Assembly: GCA_964007475.1 (NCBI GenBank)
Contig: OZ023273.1
Span: 12,537,922 to 12,601,921 of the forward strand
Reading direction: 5' to 3'
Source of the DNA: Hybos culiciformis
Taxonomy: Eukaryota; Arthropoda; Insecta; Diptera; Hybotidae
Length of the DNA stretch: 64,000 nucleotides
Shown here: positions 46,931-62,596 of the stretch, piece by piece
How the letters are laid out: each line of letters starts with the position of its first letter
How positions within the stretch are numbered: the first letter of the stretch is position 1
Translations under genes and position numbers: made by a program
The notes under the pieces: generated by a model
Told to the model about the DNA's origin: nothing
Database searches by the model: none
Seen by the model: only the letters and a program-made list of their open reading frames with translations

Positions 46931-49900
46931 TATATCAATAAACATATTTTGTTTGTTCTTCTTCTAGATTAATAATATTTTAAATGGAAAATTTGTAATT
47001 TATTATATTTATATTGTTTTAAAATTAAAAAGAATAAATGCATTTTATTATCTTATTACGAATTTAGAAATACCTTTTTTTAAGTTATATAGAAACCAAA
47101 TGAATAAAAATAAACAAATATAAAAATAACAATAAAAACATTATATACCTACGTTACGTATATGAATTTTTTGGGCAAAGCTAGGAGGAAAAAAGACCAA
47201 AATTCTTATATCATTAAAGACTAAAAACTATTTATTATTATGGTAAACAATACAGGACCACATAATAATAAAAAAAAAAATAAAAATAAAAAAATAAAAA
47301 AGAGACTCATTCAAAAATAATTTAACACGTTTGAGGTTCTTTTTTATGTAATTTTCTTGCTAAAACAATTTTCTTTTCCATAGAAAAGATTTAATTTTAA
47401 CATCAAGAGAAGCTTTTTTAGAAACAAAAGAATGTTATTTTGAAAAGACTGCATTTTAAAATTTGAACATCATTATGAAAAAAAGAGTTAACCATTAAAT
47501 AGTTTTCAATTATGTTTACTTGCACTAATAGCCACATCTAATCTAATTTGCCCAACCTTTTTCTGCAAAAAAATGAAAGCGCAGAGAGATTAATTTTTTT
47601 TGAATCATCATTTTTGTGTTGGACATAGAATATTCATTTTATGCACAGATTAAAGATCATTAAAGCTAGTTTAACCTGTCAGAAACTTTCTTAAGTATGT
47701 ATTCTAAAATAATTTTATTTAATTAATTTATAATAATTTAGAATATTTCGAAACAATTTTATAATTCCGATATCTTTGCTTTGGAATTTTTTTTTTGTAC
47801 CCACAAAAAAAGCTTAGAAATTATTGACTATATATTTTTAATTTATTTTTTGTGTTCGCTTGTTCAAGTTGCACTCTTGAAGCGCAGTTCATATATCTTT
47901 AATTTCATTTCTATAGGAAAATAATTCAGAAAAAAATAATCATTTTTCTCTGACATACAAATATTTTGACCATTTTCTGACGCATTAATTCTTTATCTCA
48001 TACTCTATATTACTTTTGTAGTTTAGTACAAGTATGTATTTTAATTTCTTTGCAGTTATTTTATGCGCTTCTTTAGTAAATTATCGTAAGTGATTTATGT
48101 TGTCATGAATAAATTTATTATATCTTTCTCCCATAATGCGATACACGATATTCGTAAAAATAATGGAATATATGAATGCCATCATAAGTACATAAGTAAC
48201 TGAAAGAACGAAAGACAAAAAAAAAAGTTGAATTGTATAATTGAAAAAGTGTTAACACTTCTTTACAACTAAACAAACATAATGGAAAAAGTGTACAATC
48301 CAAAAGAAATGCATTAAATGAGATAAAAACCGTACACATAAGTCCTTTAACAAATTATATTTTATTTTATACAATATAAAACAAATATACATATAGAATA
48401 ATATTTATAAGAGTTTTCTGTACATAAAAAATGTACAATGTAATGTTACAAAAAAATTTGAAACCGCTTCTTTTTTTTTTAATACCTTTTACACTTAGAT
48501 CCCAGAATATAAAAATTAATCGCAATTGGTTTTAATAAAAATTTTTAAATGTTACAAAACTTAAGCTTTAATAATTAGAAAACATTTGTAAGTAATTGAT
48601 CAAAGATATTCATGAAATTTTATAAATTTATAATAATAATTTTAATATGTCGCTGCCATAAATATACATATTGATATAATTAATGATAATAATTAAATTT
48701 GAATTAATTAAAAATATTCACCAAAAAATGGACTGTCTTTTAATCATTGACAAAAAAAAAACAAACAATCATTTCACAACTTCATACATATTATATTTTT
48801 AATTAAACTCCCGATTAGATACCAAAGTGATGATTTCAATTGTATATTATTCTTCTTTTTTTTATGAAATATTTTTCTATCAAAATCATTCATGTTTAAA
48901 GAAAAAATAACCTGTGAAGCATCAACGAGTGAAATCAAGTACTATGAAGTGTGTATTCCCGAACTTCCGGAAAATTAAACCCACTTTGAATTTATTAAGA
49001 TTGCGTTTCAAATAAAAAAAAAATAAATATTTTGAGTTCTTTTTTTAAAAATTATTATAGTACACCAAACCCTTTGTATGTTCAAGTTGGAAATGAGAAA
49101 AATAAAGGAAATCCATTTTTATTGGAAAATAGCTTAAGTTTAAATAACTATTAGTCACTTTAATTTATGGCTAAAAAAGTACAATAATGTAGCAAATTAT
49201 GGGCTACAATATCTTCAATCAGAAGACTTAAAGTAAAAAAAATATTATTTTAAAGGAACCTACATAGTCATATATTAAATTTTTTCTAATTGTTTTTATA
49301 CTGAATAGAATAAACAACTATCTTGGCATTATATGTAATGTTTATTATCAAAAATTATGTTGCAAATTATTATGAGATATGTTAGTAATGTATCTATGTA
49401 AGTAATAATGACATACACTCAAGTTTTAAATCTTATAATCCGACATTGAAATTATCTGTGTACAAACGTTTATAAAATACATATTGCCACAATTCATTAA
49501 AAGAAGTGGTAATAATGAACGCGTTAATCAAGAGGTTAAATTTATAGGAAAAAAAATTAAAACTTTTTGTAATTACGTCCTAATTTAAATAAATTCAAAT
49601 ACATATAATATATTGACAATTTCTTTTGCTTCCAAAGAGTTATCCTTTTTTTTTTTTTTCAACTGTAATATTTCAACCTTTTTTTTTTGCCATCGTCTAA
49701 TATTCCGTTGCAAAGTACATAACATACAATCATAAAAAAAATTTAACAAAAAAATAACAAAATGACACTCTATTTCAGACTTCATCAATTCAAAATTTTG
49801 TTTTACAATTTTATAATTGGTATGCTTTTAATTTATTAAATTGAAAAGTGAATAATCTAATAAAATCCAATTTTTTTTTACCTCGGAAATTTTTAGAAAC

Positions 49901-52442
49901 GAATACATAGTTATTTGACAATATAAAAAAAAGCCCAATTTTCAGTCCATATAAATAAATAAATGTTTGCAATTTGTTCCGTAATGAATTAACTCGTGTC
50001 AGTCGATCGAGAGAGAGTTTTTCAATATATTTAAAAATCTTGTAATTTCGTTTATTAATATACAATGTCATTTACAATGTAATTTTTTTTAATAGTACAG
50101 CATTTGAGTACTAAGTGACAAATTCTTAATTTATTAATTCGTTCACTTTCCGACCTGTAGGTAGAGGTAGACAATGCCTTTTTTTAATTATTAACACAGA
50201 TTATGTACTACACAACAGTTTTCCTACATTGCATCAACATTCTACATTTAATTCATCTTGATTTTAGTTCTTTATATTTATTTAATTTTTTTTGTATTAA
50301 TTTTTATTTATTATAATATTTTATTGGATTTAGTTTCAAAACAATTTATTCTTTTTCTAATTGAAAATTTTCTATTTTGAACCTGAATTCTAGATGGTAC
50401 TAAACTCAAATTGCATTGTACTAAACTAATTAATTGATTTGTAAAGTGTTGGTTACCTTTATGTAATAAAATAAATAACAAATATGTAGAAATAAAGTCC
50501 GGCTTCAGGTACGAAAAGTAACTTCCAGAATAAAAACCGAATTTTTTTTAATTTCCACTTTTCAATACGTATACAAATATAATTATAATACTTTAAACAT
50601 TATGTATCCCTCATTTTAAACCTTGTCATGCTAAATATATTCTAAAATTAAGTATTCAGAAATGATTTCATTACATAAGTTCATTACATGTTACAATATT
50701 ATACATTGATATTACTATTTTTTGAATTTTTATTTTATTTTTTTTTTTCTGAAATAAGGTCATTATATTAGAAAAATGTTAATTGCCTACTTATAAAAAA
50801 GGACGAAAGCAACAAATGTATTTTTTTTATTATTCTCAGTATTACGTTTTCCATATCATGAAAAACTGCGCAAAATGGTAGAAAAAAAAAATATTTGCAT
50901 GATGGTTTCCAATATACAGGCCAAAAATATATTGTTAATTTTGTTTTTATTTTTAACATTATTTAAAAAAATTTTAATTTGGCTTGTTATAAAACAAAAA
51001 TTCTAAGATTAATTGTCCTGCATCACGAATTTCTTTTTTATTGTTTATGTACATATATTTTTATTTTATATATTCTGGAAATCAAGAAATAAAAATAAAT
51101 TATTTATTTATTTGTTGATTAATTAAGTATGTATGTTGTACATTTTTTTTTTTTTTAATTTCCTCATTTTTGTGGAGTGAAATAGCCAGACTGTGTCTAG
51201 CTATTTTAAAATAATTATGATTCATAGAAAAATTTTAAGCAAACCAATTCTTTGAATACAATTGTTGGTATAATTTATGTTAAAAATTGTCTTTTATATA
51301 AAGTAATGAGTTTTGTACTTTGGAAGAAAATGAACCTAAGTGCCTACATAATGTGCCTACCGCATTATTATCTTCTCTTATAAATTTGAAAATTTAATTG
51401 AATCTTGTTAAAAGAATTTAACAACGTATTAGATATATCTTTACATTGTAATGTAAAATTTATGAGATTTGGCTCTTCGTCAATTGGAATTTAGTCATGG
51501 GAAGATGTTAGCAACAATATAAAATGTGCATCTAGTTGATTTTTGTGTGTTATTGTTCGTTACTCAACAAATTCAACGAATGATGGGTATTTTATTACTT
51601 AAGGTACCAATTTAGAACAATAATTATAATTTTCTAAACAAAATACTTAATTTTTACTTAGCTTAATTTAACTAATTATTGAAAAAATAATTGAGGGTAC
51701 GCATTTAGTTTGATTAATTTCAATGAATCTAAGCTTAACTTAATTTTTTGTAGTTTTATGAAATTTCTATAAGATAATGTAAATTTTTAGATAAAATAAA
51801 TAAATTAATTGCTAAGGGAACTCATAATATAAATATGACTTTTTTTGTTCACTAACTAATTTTCCTTGCAATATAAAATTCAATTTTTTTTCTTTATAAC
51901 AATAACATTATTTTGGATGAAAAAAAAAAACTAAGTAGTGCATATGTACGTACAACATTAAAGAACATTAAAACATAACAGATACCTTATTAACGAAATT
52001 GAGAAACAAATCCGCTAAAACATTATAGAATTTTTTTCATAATTCTTTTTTTTTTTTCTCGAAAATTTTCATAACTTACATCGAAGTTAAGATAAACATT
52101 AAACATTAAGAAAATAATAAGGAAAATTCAAAGAATATAAAACATGAAAAACTTTTTATGTTTAACACAACATTATATTTCGAAACTGAAACTTATACTT
52201 TATAAGTAATAAATTTTCTTAACGAATGTTATTATAATATTATTTTATTTTTTTTAAACTTAATGCAAAATGCAAGGCAATATGTTATAATCAAGTTTTT
52301 GTTTTTTCTGTGCATGCTTTTTTATGTCAAGTGTATAGTTGTTGGAAGCTATTACATATATAAGAAAATAACAGAAAAAAAGATGTAATATCTAGTGTTG
52401 TCATATATGGTCAGAAAACAATTCTATGGTTTCTCTACCAGT
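46931..52442. other. AT-rich non-coding DNA, no gene seen
   Basis: Homopolymer-rich DNA. The patch at 48900-49000 (GAAGCATCAACGAGTG and CCCGAACTTCCGG words) is slightly more complex but too short to interpret. No RNA gene or element ends were recognised. Confidence 0.55.
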
Positions 52443-52450
52443 TGTATACC
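52443..52450. repeat. Target-site duplication, left (TGTATACC)
   Basis: Eight bases preceding the element at 52451 and repeated exactly at 52669-52676. Confidence 0.92.
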
Positions 52451-52668
52451 CAGCACCGGATTTACATAACTTTGCGCCCTGGGCGGTTTTTGAAAATTGC
52501 GCCCTGTTAATTTTTCGAAAACTTCTTAAAACGATATTTTGTCTAACATTTATTTTTTATTGCTAAGATCGTAAAATCATTCAATTTCACGGAACGAATT
52601 TTGCGCCCCTTTTAAAATGTTGCGCCCGTGGCGGTTGCCCCATTTGCCCATAGGTAAATCCTGAACTG
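52451..52668. mobile_element. Short hAT-type MITE (218 bp)
   Basis: The left end reads CAGCACCGGATTTAC and the right end, reverse-complemented, reads CAGTTCAGGATTTAC; 12 of 15 positions agree. A perfect 8-bp duplication flanks it. CAG-x-GCCGGATT-type ends are common among arthropod hAT-type MITEs. The interior is conspicuously richer in G and C than the flanks and repeats a TTGCGCCC word (near 52484, 52499, 52609 and 52620). It has no coding capacity and must have been moved by a transposase encoded elsewhere. Confidence 0.9.
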
Positions 52669-52676
52669 TGTATACC
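52669..52676. repeat. Target-site duplication, right (TGTATACC)
   Basis: Exact repeat of 52443-52450, directly after the terminal CTGAACTG. Confidence 0.92.
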
Positions 52677-55600
52677 AGTTCAATACAATTAAAATTTTTA
52701 AATAAATTTATTACTTTATAACTTAAAATCTTCATAAATTTTTGATAATTTTATAACGATATAGAAACGGAAGCGAACGAATTGTACTCTTGGAATAAAA
52801 TTTATCCAGTTTTGTACTATCTACGTATTTTTAAGCATAAATTATAATGCTTACTAACAAGTTTACAAAAACATCGGCCTTATAATAACTATAAAAAAAA
52901 AATAAAGCATATAAAAACTAAAAAAATGTTTACCATTATGATCAAAATAATTTTAGCATATTGAATGAAAACTTAAAAACATAGATTATAAGCCTATTAA
53001 TTTTATAGTTTCTTTTTTTAATTTCATAAGATGATAATTTATGTGTATGTATAAGTTAATAAAAGTCTAACCGAACTAACTATAAAACAAAAAAAAATAC
53101 TATACTTAAGGATATAATTTTGTTTCTGAATCCTATACAAACTGACCAAAATAAATTTATCTTCTAAGTAAATAAAAACAAGAAAAAAAATAGCAATGAA
53201 GAAAAATGAAAGTTTATACATTTTTAGTTTTTGTTTTTTTTATTATTTTTATTTCCCTTTTTTTTTTTTTGCAGCAAGAAGACCTTTATAAAAAAAAAAG
53301 AGATAATGTTAACTTTATCATAATATTTGCCTTTAGAATGAGTAAAAAGTTTTTATGTCAACACGTGTTGACAAAATATTCAATTTTCTTCGATAAACAA
53401 ACCACAAAAAAAAAAATAAAAAAATACGAATATGTTTTGTATACATACGTATATCGTGTAACCAATTTTCCTATATCAAATCAATTTACTTCTTTTATAG
53501 TTTTAGAATATTTATATGTTTTCAGCAGTAGATGTAATTTATTTACAACATATAAAACTAGTTAAACTTTTTTACGGTAAATATAATAAAAAAAAAAAAA
53601 AACAAAATGATACACATAAATATGTGTTTACACTAAAAAAGTAAAATTATTTTTTCATGAAGTTAATTTTCTTCTATAACCTAAATGTCTAATGTGTACC
53701 TACATTGTACAGAACATACTTTACATCCATTTATTTTTTGAAAACAACATAAACTATTATCTAGAAAGAAGAAAAAATTTAATATTTTATTAAAAACTCT
53801 ATTTATGATTTTTTTTTTAATAAAAAAATAAATTGGAGCCTGCTCCATAATTCAGATAATTTAGTTCAGACATTAACCAGTTGTCTACACGCAAAAAATT
53901 TCTATTTGTAACAAGTCAGAAAAAAGAATAAAAAAGTATTTCTCATCTCTGAAGTTGAAAGAAATATTTAACAGACAAGTCCCTATATTACACTATGTTA
54001 CATTGTGTTATTGTTATCCAGTGATTCTATAGCAATTATTTTTTCATTTGGACATCAATTGAGCAGAAGAATAGCATTTTTACAATAATTCTAAAATGTC
54101 CAAATATTAGTAAGGGCTTCAAAAAACAATATAAAAGGTTATTTTTTTTTTTTCTTCCTTTTGGAATATACCTTTATTTAAAAAAAAAAAACATACATAA
54201 CATTATCAACAAAAAAAAAAGCTTTAACTTGATACACAAAGCCAAATACTAGATACCACTTATTATGTACTTTAACTTTGAAAATGTTCTTTTTTATGAA
54301 AAATCTTTATCATATTCTATGTTCCTTTTTTTTTCTTCAAAGATTCAAATTTTCTTTGTTAAATCAACCCTTTCTTTTTTGGCAACCGTTTATTCCTATT
54401 TGTGTTTATACCTATAGATGGTGGATATATATACAAAATTTCAATCATTTTAAAACATACAAGAGATAGTACTTATGTATACCAAACTCTAAAGTGAGAA
54501 AAATTTAATTTTATCTTAAAATCTTAATTTAAATTCCTTCATTATCTTTTTTGTGTTTATTATCCTGTGAAATCATACACAAATTTTCTTAAAATGACGT
54601 GAATATTCTTAGTCCGATTGAAGCTTTGAGGCTATTCAATTACGACTTTGAATCATCGAATAACCAAGTATACTGGAATATTCAAATCGTAGGGAAACTC
54701 ATTAAATTCTTACATTTAAGATATACATAGTTTTATTTATGTAGCTTTAATTTTTGTACAATAAAGATGTATCGAAATTGTAATTCTTATTTGTTAATTA
54801 AAAGCCGCCTTAAATTTTTTTACGCAGCCTGTGTATAAATTTCTAATAAAAATATCTAATAGATAGTTGGCAACAAGTGAGGATATTCATTTCTTTTTGA
54901 AGAGGGTAAATTGCTGAAAATTTTTTATCATACGAAAAGTTTAATAGACGTTTTATCATTTCATTTTAAAACTATGGAAAATATACTTTTGTCCTTTAGT
55001 TTCTTACTTTTTTATCTTTATATTTTTGCATAAATGAGGGGTTTTCTCCTTAAAAAAAAGTTTGTGTTTTTCTTTTTCAAATTTAGAAAAAAATTCAAAT
55101 TCAAATTTAATTTTTTTATTTTTACTCAAACCACAATAATACGTTAATAATAATTTGATATTATTATTATATTCATCTCAAAAATAAAAAAAAAATCGTA
55201 AAATGCTCAGGCTGTTGTTTTATGCAAACTAAATGATGAAAATATGTCTGCACTATCTTAATCTGTTCAATGACACCTTTTCAATTACCGTTACTGTGAA
55301 AATTTATGAAATTTATGAAATTTTCCTACCAAAATCTATCAAATACAAGCTATGTAGGTATATTTTTATTTTTTTTTTATTTTTCAAATATTTGCGAAAT
55401 ATATAAAAAAAAAAAAGAAATTTGTTTTGTTTATTATTTTATTGATTTCTGAATTGTTTTTTTCACTTGGTTGGCCATTTAGCCAAAGGTGAATTTGGTA
55501 TCTGACAGATTTTTGTTGAAAAAAAAAAAAAAACATAAATCTGGTTAAAAAAAAAGAAGAATTTTAAATACAAACATTTTTTCATGCCGACATGTAGATT

Positions 55601-58600
55601 GGGAAATGGATATATCAGTTAAATAGTTTTGCTTGATCAGAATTATTTGCAATTCAAAAATATAAAAATTTGGAAAGAAATTGTTTACATTTACTAGTGC
55701 CCAATTATTTCAGAACTTTCCAAATACTATCTTACATTGGTATGAATTAATATTTTTGATCAAAAATAAATAAATTTTAAAGGCTTCATCAGAATATTAT
55801 GAAAATTTTCTCCATCCTTGAACGAAAAATTATAATGCATAATTTTTGAAATACTAATTAATGGATATATATAACATTTTCTGCTTTATGTAATTATTTC
55901 GCAAGCTAAATTAAAAAAAAAAAACAAATTTATCACATAGTCAGATAAAAATAGGAAAATTGTTTTTTTCAACGAAAAATTCTATTAAAGCTTGAAGTGC
56001 GTGCACAATTTGCTTTCAAATTAATTTAAAGTGAATCTTCCTAAGATTGTTTTATATTTGACAGTATACGCAATAAAATTAGGAGTTGCAACTTCAAAAT
56101 TATACATATGTAGGTCCATTAGTGCTTCGCATCATAATTAAACTTGGTTTATAAGCAAATGTTTAAACATTTTTTTCTATACTTTAATAAAAGTTAAGTT
56201 TTCTTTATTTTCTGTCAAGAAGTGCATAAAATAATAAAGCTTTATAATATAGTATATATATGTTTTTAGAAAGTCATATACATATACAAAATTATAAAAA
56301 CATCATATAACTTTTTATAACATTTAATATTTATTAAAATATTTGTTATTATATATATATTTAATATATAAAGTGTTCATAATTTTTCATCAATATTAAA
56401 ATAAAATTTATTTTAAATGAATTCGATATATATAATGTTAATGAAATTCTTTAGTACATATCTAGCACCTCTATCTACACATCATATTAATTCCTTATTC
56501 CAAAAATTAAAAGAGCAAACATTCTTTCTTCTTGTTCAAAATATTATTTTCTAGTAAAAAAAAAAATATAATGTAGGTATACATACCTCCTAACTAAAGT
56601 AAAAAGTAACTAGAAAAAAAAAAAAAAATATCAGTTCCAACATTTTGTAATTAATTTTTGCAAATTTAATAATATCTTAACCGCAAGGTAAAAATGAAAT
56701 TATTTTTTACGAAATAGAAAAACTTTCATTTTTACATTATACAGCGGAAAATTTGTTTTTTTTTTTTGCTTTTTTTTTTTTGCAAAAGCAATGTATATTA
56801 AATGAAGAATGTTATATTAAAGTTTTAGAAAATGCATAATAAAAAATAAAAAAAAAATAAAAAAAAAAAGTTTAATTAAAAGTGGGTGAAAAATTCAGCA
56901 AGTTTTTATTTAAAAAAAAAAAAGCATCATACAAAAAAAAAAAGCAGCAAGAAATGTTTCCTTACTAAAAATTTAACCCTTCAGGTTAGGCAACTAAAAA
57001 AAAAGAAAAACATATATAGCTACATATAATATATACACTATATGTTTGGTATGTGTTTGTGTGTCTGCAAAGAAATTTATTCAACGGAAAGTGGTTTTAC
57101 TTAGTACTTTTCAAAAATAACAGACAGCCCAAAAAAAAAATAGTAAATAAATAAAATATAGAAAAAATAAATAGAAAAAAAAAAAAAACTCTGAATGTAA
57201 TTAACATTTATTACCACTTCAAATGCAAATAAGTTTTTGTGAAATAATATTTCTTGTTCTTTTTATCATGAAAAAATTAAGCTAAAAAAAAAAACAAAAT
57301 TATTATTTTTTTCATTTGGATTATAAATTTCTTGGAATTAAAGCACTTTATGAAAACTAAACTAAAAAAAACAAAAATGTTTTTTCTTTTGATTTTCATG
57401 TTATATTTTCTTATGCATCGTCAATCAAAAGCTTCAGAGTTAAATTAAAAGTTATGTCTGAAAATTGTAACGCAATGTCCATTCATGCCTAATGGAAAAT
57501 AAATTTAGATTTTAAGATTACATATATAATTTACAAAAAATTATATTACAAATATAAAACGTGCGGGTACATATTACTATATATGTATATGTACATATTT
57601 CTATTACTACACATTCAATTATTAGAAAATAACTTTTTTTTTTTGGCTGATTGTCTATCAAAAAGTGAAATAAAAATTAAACACACCACAATTTTCCAGG
57701 TTTTTTTTTTCCGCCAGAAAATGTCTATTTTAAAAGTATTTGAAAGAAAAATTGTTGGCATTGCTTTTATTATTATTATTTTTTTTTACTATTTTTTAAC
57801 TGTCACAGGTTTGATCTTTGGCGTTCATCCTTATAATATTATTTATACTCAAAGCAGTATATTAGGTTAGAAAGATGAGTAATAAAATAAAATGCTGATG
57901 TTGTTCAAAACCGCTTATGTATTTGTAACTATGTACAATATTGAAATTTTTTTTTTGTCTCAATGACGTTTTCTAAGGTATCACAGTTATATATTAATCT
58001 TATAGGAGACAATTCATGCAATTCATTATTATGGATTCATATTATGGATTATGCATGTAGTGCGTCATTTTCAAAATTGAAAAAAATAAATTTTGTTTTG
58101 TAAAATTTTTAATTTTATACAATTTCAAAAACTTGTATAAAATTTCAAAAAAAAATCAGAGTTTTTTGTAATTATTCTTCAAATTTATATTTATGTTAAA
58201 AATCTGGTAATATTCTTTAAATTTAATTAAAAGGTGTTCAAGTTAAGAAATAATTACAAAATTTAAGAAATAGAAATAGTAATATAATATTTTGAAAATA
58301 TTCATGTATAATTTGGAATTTTCAACGGAGGACTTTCGCTAAAAACATTGTTCTATGATGACCATTAACTTTTCTTATACACTTTTTTTTTTCCAATTTT
58401 TAAACAAAAGTTGTGAAGAAAGTTAGTTCGAAAAGTTGTTTTTTGTGTTTCACAATTTTTATATACAAGGCAACCAAACAAATCCTTTTATAATCATTCC
58501 CTAAGAAATTCAATGAACTTTTTTTTTAAATTCTTGCTATTAATGATTATTCGCTTTCAAATATAACTGCAGGGCGAAATATTAATAACTTTTGTTTGCT

Positions 58601-61600
58601 TTTTCTTATTCTTATGAGAATCTTGTTCTAAAGGCTTTTCAAAAAAAAATTGTAATCTATATTATGTCTATTACTTGATGGCATACCAACATTACCAACT
58701 GATTCTGAATATATGGTACAACCATTTCAAATTAGTCATTTCATCTCAGGAAAATATCAACAAAAAAAAAAAATATGACATTACGAATATGAAATAAAAA
58801 ACTGAATGCAAAATTTGATTTATTAATTTTTGTCATTACAAAAAAAAAAAAAGTGAACACATACATACGAATAGATGATACTAGATGGAATATTACATAT
58901 TCTTTGATAAGCAAATGCAATATATTTTCCCAAAACAAGGCTTAACTTATTTTCCGCACTTTAACTTTTATATTCATGTAGAATGTGCATATTTTTTGTT
59001 TTGTTTTATGTCTACATACGGCATGTATTATTTATAAAGAATGTAATGTTTTATTTAACATATATAAATCATACAGACCAAAATATAGTTTTTGAAAAGG
59101 TTATTACATGATAACAAAAATTAATTGAATTTCTAATTGGGGAAAATTGCATTTGTTTTCTCTATTCTTTTTTTATTTGGTTTTTTTTTTTTTTAATATT
59201 TTTTTTTTATTGTATAGTTAACTAATTTAATCATTCCTGGAAAATTTATATGTACCTACTGTACATATATTATATATTAAATAGAAACATTGCTGTAGGA
59301 CTAAAAAGCAATTAAAATAATTTTTTCCTTTTAATTAACTTCTAATTTGGTTTTTTTTTGTTGATTTTTCTAAATACATATTTACAATGTAATGTCCAAA
59401 ACAGTAAAAAAAATTATTATTTTTTCTACTGGCCAAATTCTTTTCTCTTATTTTTTGCCTTTATTGTGAATTGAATGGAAAATGAAATAAAGGCTTTGAA
59501 ATTTATTCAAGTTTTCGCAAAAATTTTCTTTAGTGTGTGTTTGTTTCATCCTTTTTTATTTATATACCTTTTGATCATTAACTGCCTAAGGCTCTATTCG
59601 AGCTTCTAAATATATTTCTTAGTCAAATTTCTATTAAACTGTTAGTGAATAAGTGTAGGAAGTAAAATTTTTTTTCGCATTTATCCTTTTTTTTTAAATA
59701 TTCATAATTTTTGGATATTTTTACATATATATGTACATTATACTAGATCTCAGATTAATTAAAAATTATTATCAAATTCGATGTTATTTATGTGCCTACA
59801 TACATTACACATATTGTATTTATTATATGTTTTAATGTTCTATCAATATGTTTTGCGTAATTTTTAAGGGACAATGCCCTTCCGATTTTTATAAGCATAA
59901 AATTTATATATTTGAAATAAAATTCGTTATTTTGTAGAAAATATTTTTTTCATTTTTGAGTTATTTCATATACATTTAAAAAAATTTTACTTGTTTTCTT
60001 GAAATAAGTTATCTTGTGAACGGAATCCATATTAAAACAGTCTTCAGAAAACTTAAAGGTAGAGATAATTTATAATTTATGGGTAGAACACTTTATTTTT
60101 ATATATATAAATTATTAGTTTTCTGAAGTTTTATATTTTTTTATTTAGGAAGTACCTTTATACAACTTTTTCGTTATACAAAAGTAAATCTTTATTTTCT
60201 TTAAGAAAACAATTATTTTCGAAATATTTTTTTAATTATTTTAACTATAGTGACAACATTCGAAAGGCAATGGAATGTAGATAATTGTCGCTGTGTGATG
60301 AACAGAAATGTCAAAATATTCATTAAAATTGTAAAAAAGAGTACCAAATAGCTAGAAACAGCGATTTATTTTAGCATTTGTCACAAAGATTTTTGGCACT
60401 TAACTTCATTCCAGCGCCCAAATTCATAGTTCTTAAATTAAATATATTGAAGTACCTTTCAAACGACAGGTATGTTAGATTTCTGCGACGCGTCATTAAA
60501 AGTCTTAAAATTTTGATGGTTTTAAATTATTTTTATAGTTTAAATGTCGAATTTCACATGCAAAGAAATTTATTGTAAATGATAAAACGTTGATTCAAGG
60601 GCTTCTCTAATCATAATACTTAAGAAAACTGAACTATATTTAATACTTAAGAACACTGAACTAAATTTAGCTTTATAAAAGCAAATTATATCCTGCTTTT
60701 ATTACTTAATAATAATTTACTAATGTAATGATGTTGTTATTTAAAAACAACACTGCGGTATAATAAGTAATATTTTATATAGGAACTTTATAGATTCCTT
60801 TATAATTACCATTTCCCTCATTTAAAGTATACATACTATATATTTTTCTAAAAAGATCTATTTATTCAAATTTTTATCAGAAAAAATAACAAGAGACATT
60901 CATACTTTTTTCTTTTTAAATTTAGGAAAATTTAAATATTATTAACATTTTAATTTCAAAATAACATCAAAACATTTCTTTAACTTGACCCAAAAATTTT
61001 ATATGTTTCAATATACCTTCACATATTTTTTAATGTTTTAAGAAATAAAAACGAAAAAAAAAAAAAATTAATTAAATTTTCAAAATTTATAATAGAATCA
61101 TGTCTTATCGCACTCAATGCTCGCCATTATATAAAAATTAAAATATTATCCTAATTTGCGTACTAATTTTAATAATTTTATTTATCAAAATATCAAAAGA
61201 TTAAATTATATCCTTTTTGTGTAAGTTTATTTGCCAGAGAATAAGTGTAAAAAAGAATTCAGTTTCAATGCCAAAAATTTTATTTAGAGAATTAAAAAAT
61301 CTAGCTTTAGGGGTGGTTTAAAATAATTTTTCAAATAAAATAAACGACTTCAGTTATTAATGAATGTTGTGTTAATATAAAATTATACCAAAAATATTTA
61401 AGAATAGACATAGACTCATAATAAATTTTGATATTTCCGGCGTTTGCTTTAAATCAGAATCATCAAAATTGAGCTTTTAACTTATTTAACATTTTTATGA
61501 GTTTTGTAGGTAGACATAAGATAAATTACAAATTCCCGTTCGGTACTTAACTTAACAAGGCCTTCAAAAGTAATCTATATTAAATTTCATATTAAATTTG

Positions 61601-62565
61601 CACATTTTTCTATATGAATTGTTTGTATAAGTAAAATGAGGAAGTATAATATAAATTTTGAACGACCGCAACACACTTTATATAAATGTTAGCTTGTAAT
61701 TTTGTTTTTTTTTTGCTGTCAAAGCCTTAATTAAAACAAATTGCCAACAAACTGAAAGATCTTCTTCGCATTGAATTATAAAAAAAAACAAAATTAAAAT
61801 TATACGAAATCATTCATGAAATAAAACAAAAATAAAAACAATTAATTAATTTTTATAGCATTCATTACTACCTACGAATTTAATTTTAAATAGTCAGAAA
61901 CATTATAACATGTTTTAATTTTTAAAATAAATACTTAATATTTCTCTTTGTCGGTATATATGTACACGTAAATTTATAATCATAATAAAGTCCCAGTGGA
62001 CTTATATCTGAGTTATAAAAATATTATTTTAACTACTATACATTTTATTTTAGTATGATTTTTGTACTAAAATATGACTTAAATTTAAAAGGAAAAAACA
62101 AAAAAAAAATAAAACGAAAACAATATTAAATGACATATTATTACGAATCATTAAAATTAAATAAAATTAATTTTTTTTTATAGTCCCTGTCATTAAAATA
62201 TTTGAAATAAAAATGATCCTGGCCGAAATTTTATCACTATTATAATTTTAATGAAATTATTTTACACAATTTGTGTTCTAAGATACGCAATAAAAGTGTT
62301 TGCCATATAAATATATAAAAGATACCTAAAAAAGATACTTATATACTGTGCCTGCCGGAATTAGAATATGATAAAACATATTCATTGAAAATCACCATGT
62401 CTTCTATTAAATGTACTTAAATCGAAAATGTCAGGCGTAAAAATAAAAAAAATTTAATTTCAGAGAATTTTGGTTTTCCATGCCATCACATTTAATTAAA
62501 AAAATCTTTCGAATTTCAGTTACATTAAACTTTTTTTTTTGTAATGAAAAAATATAATTTGATTT

Positions 62566-62596
<31 letters not shown>

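Noticed and set aside
53206..53565. 119-codon open frame
   Set aside because: Its composition (long Phe and Lys runs from poly-T and poly-A) is what chance gives in this DNA, and nothing in it resembles a family.
62571..62596. Poly-A run as the tail of a retroposed gene or SINE
   Set aside because: No recognisable retroelement or processed gene precedes it, and poly-A runs are common throughout the window.
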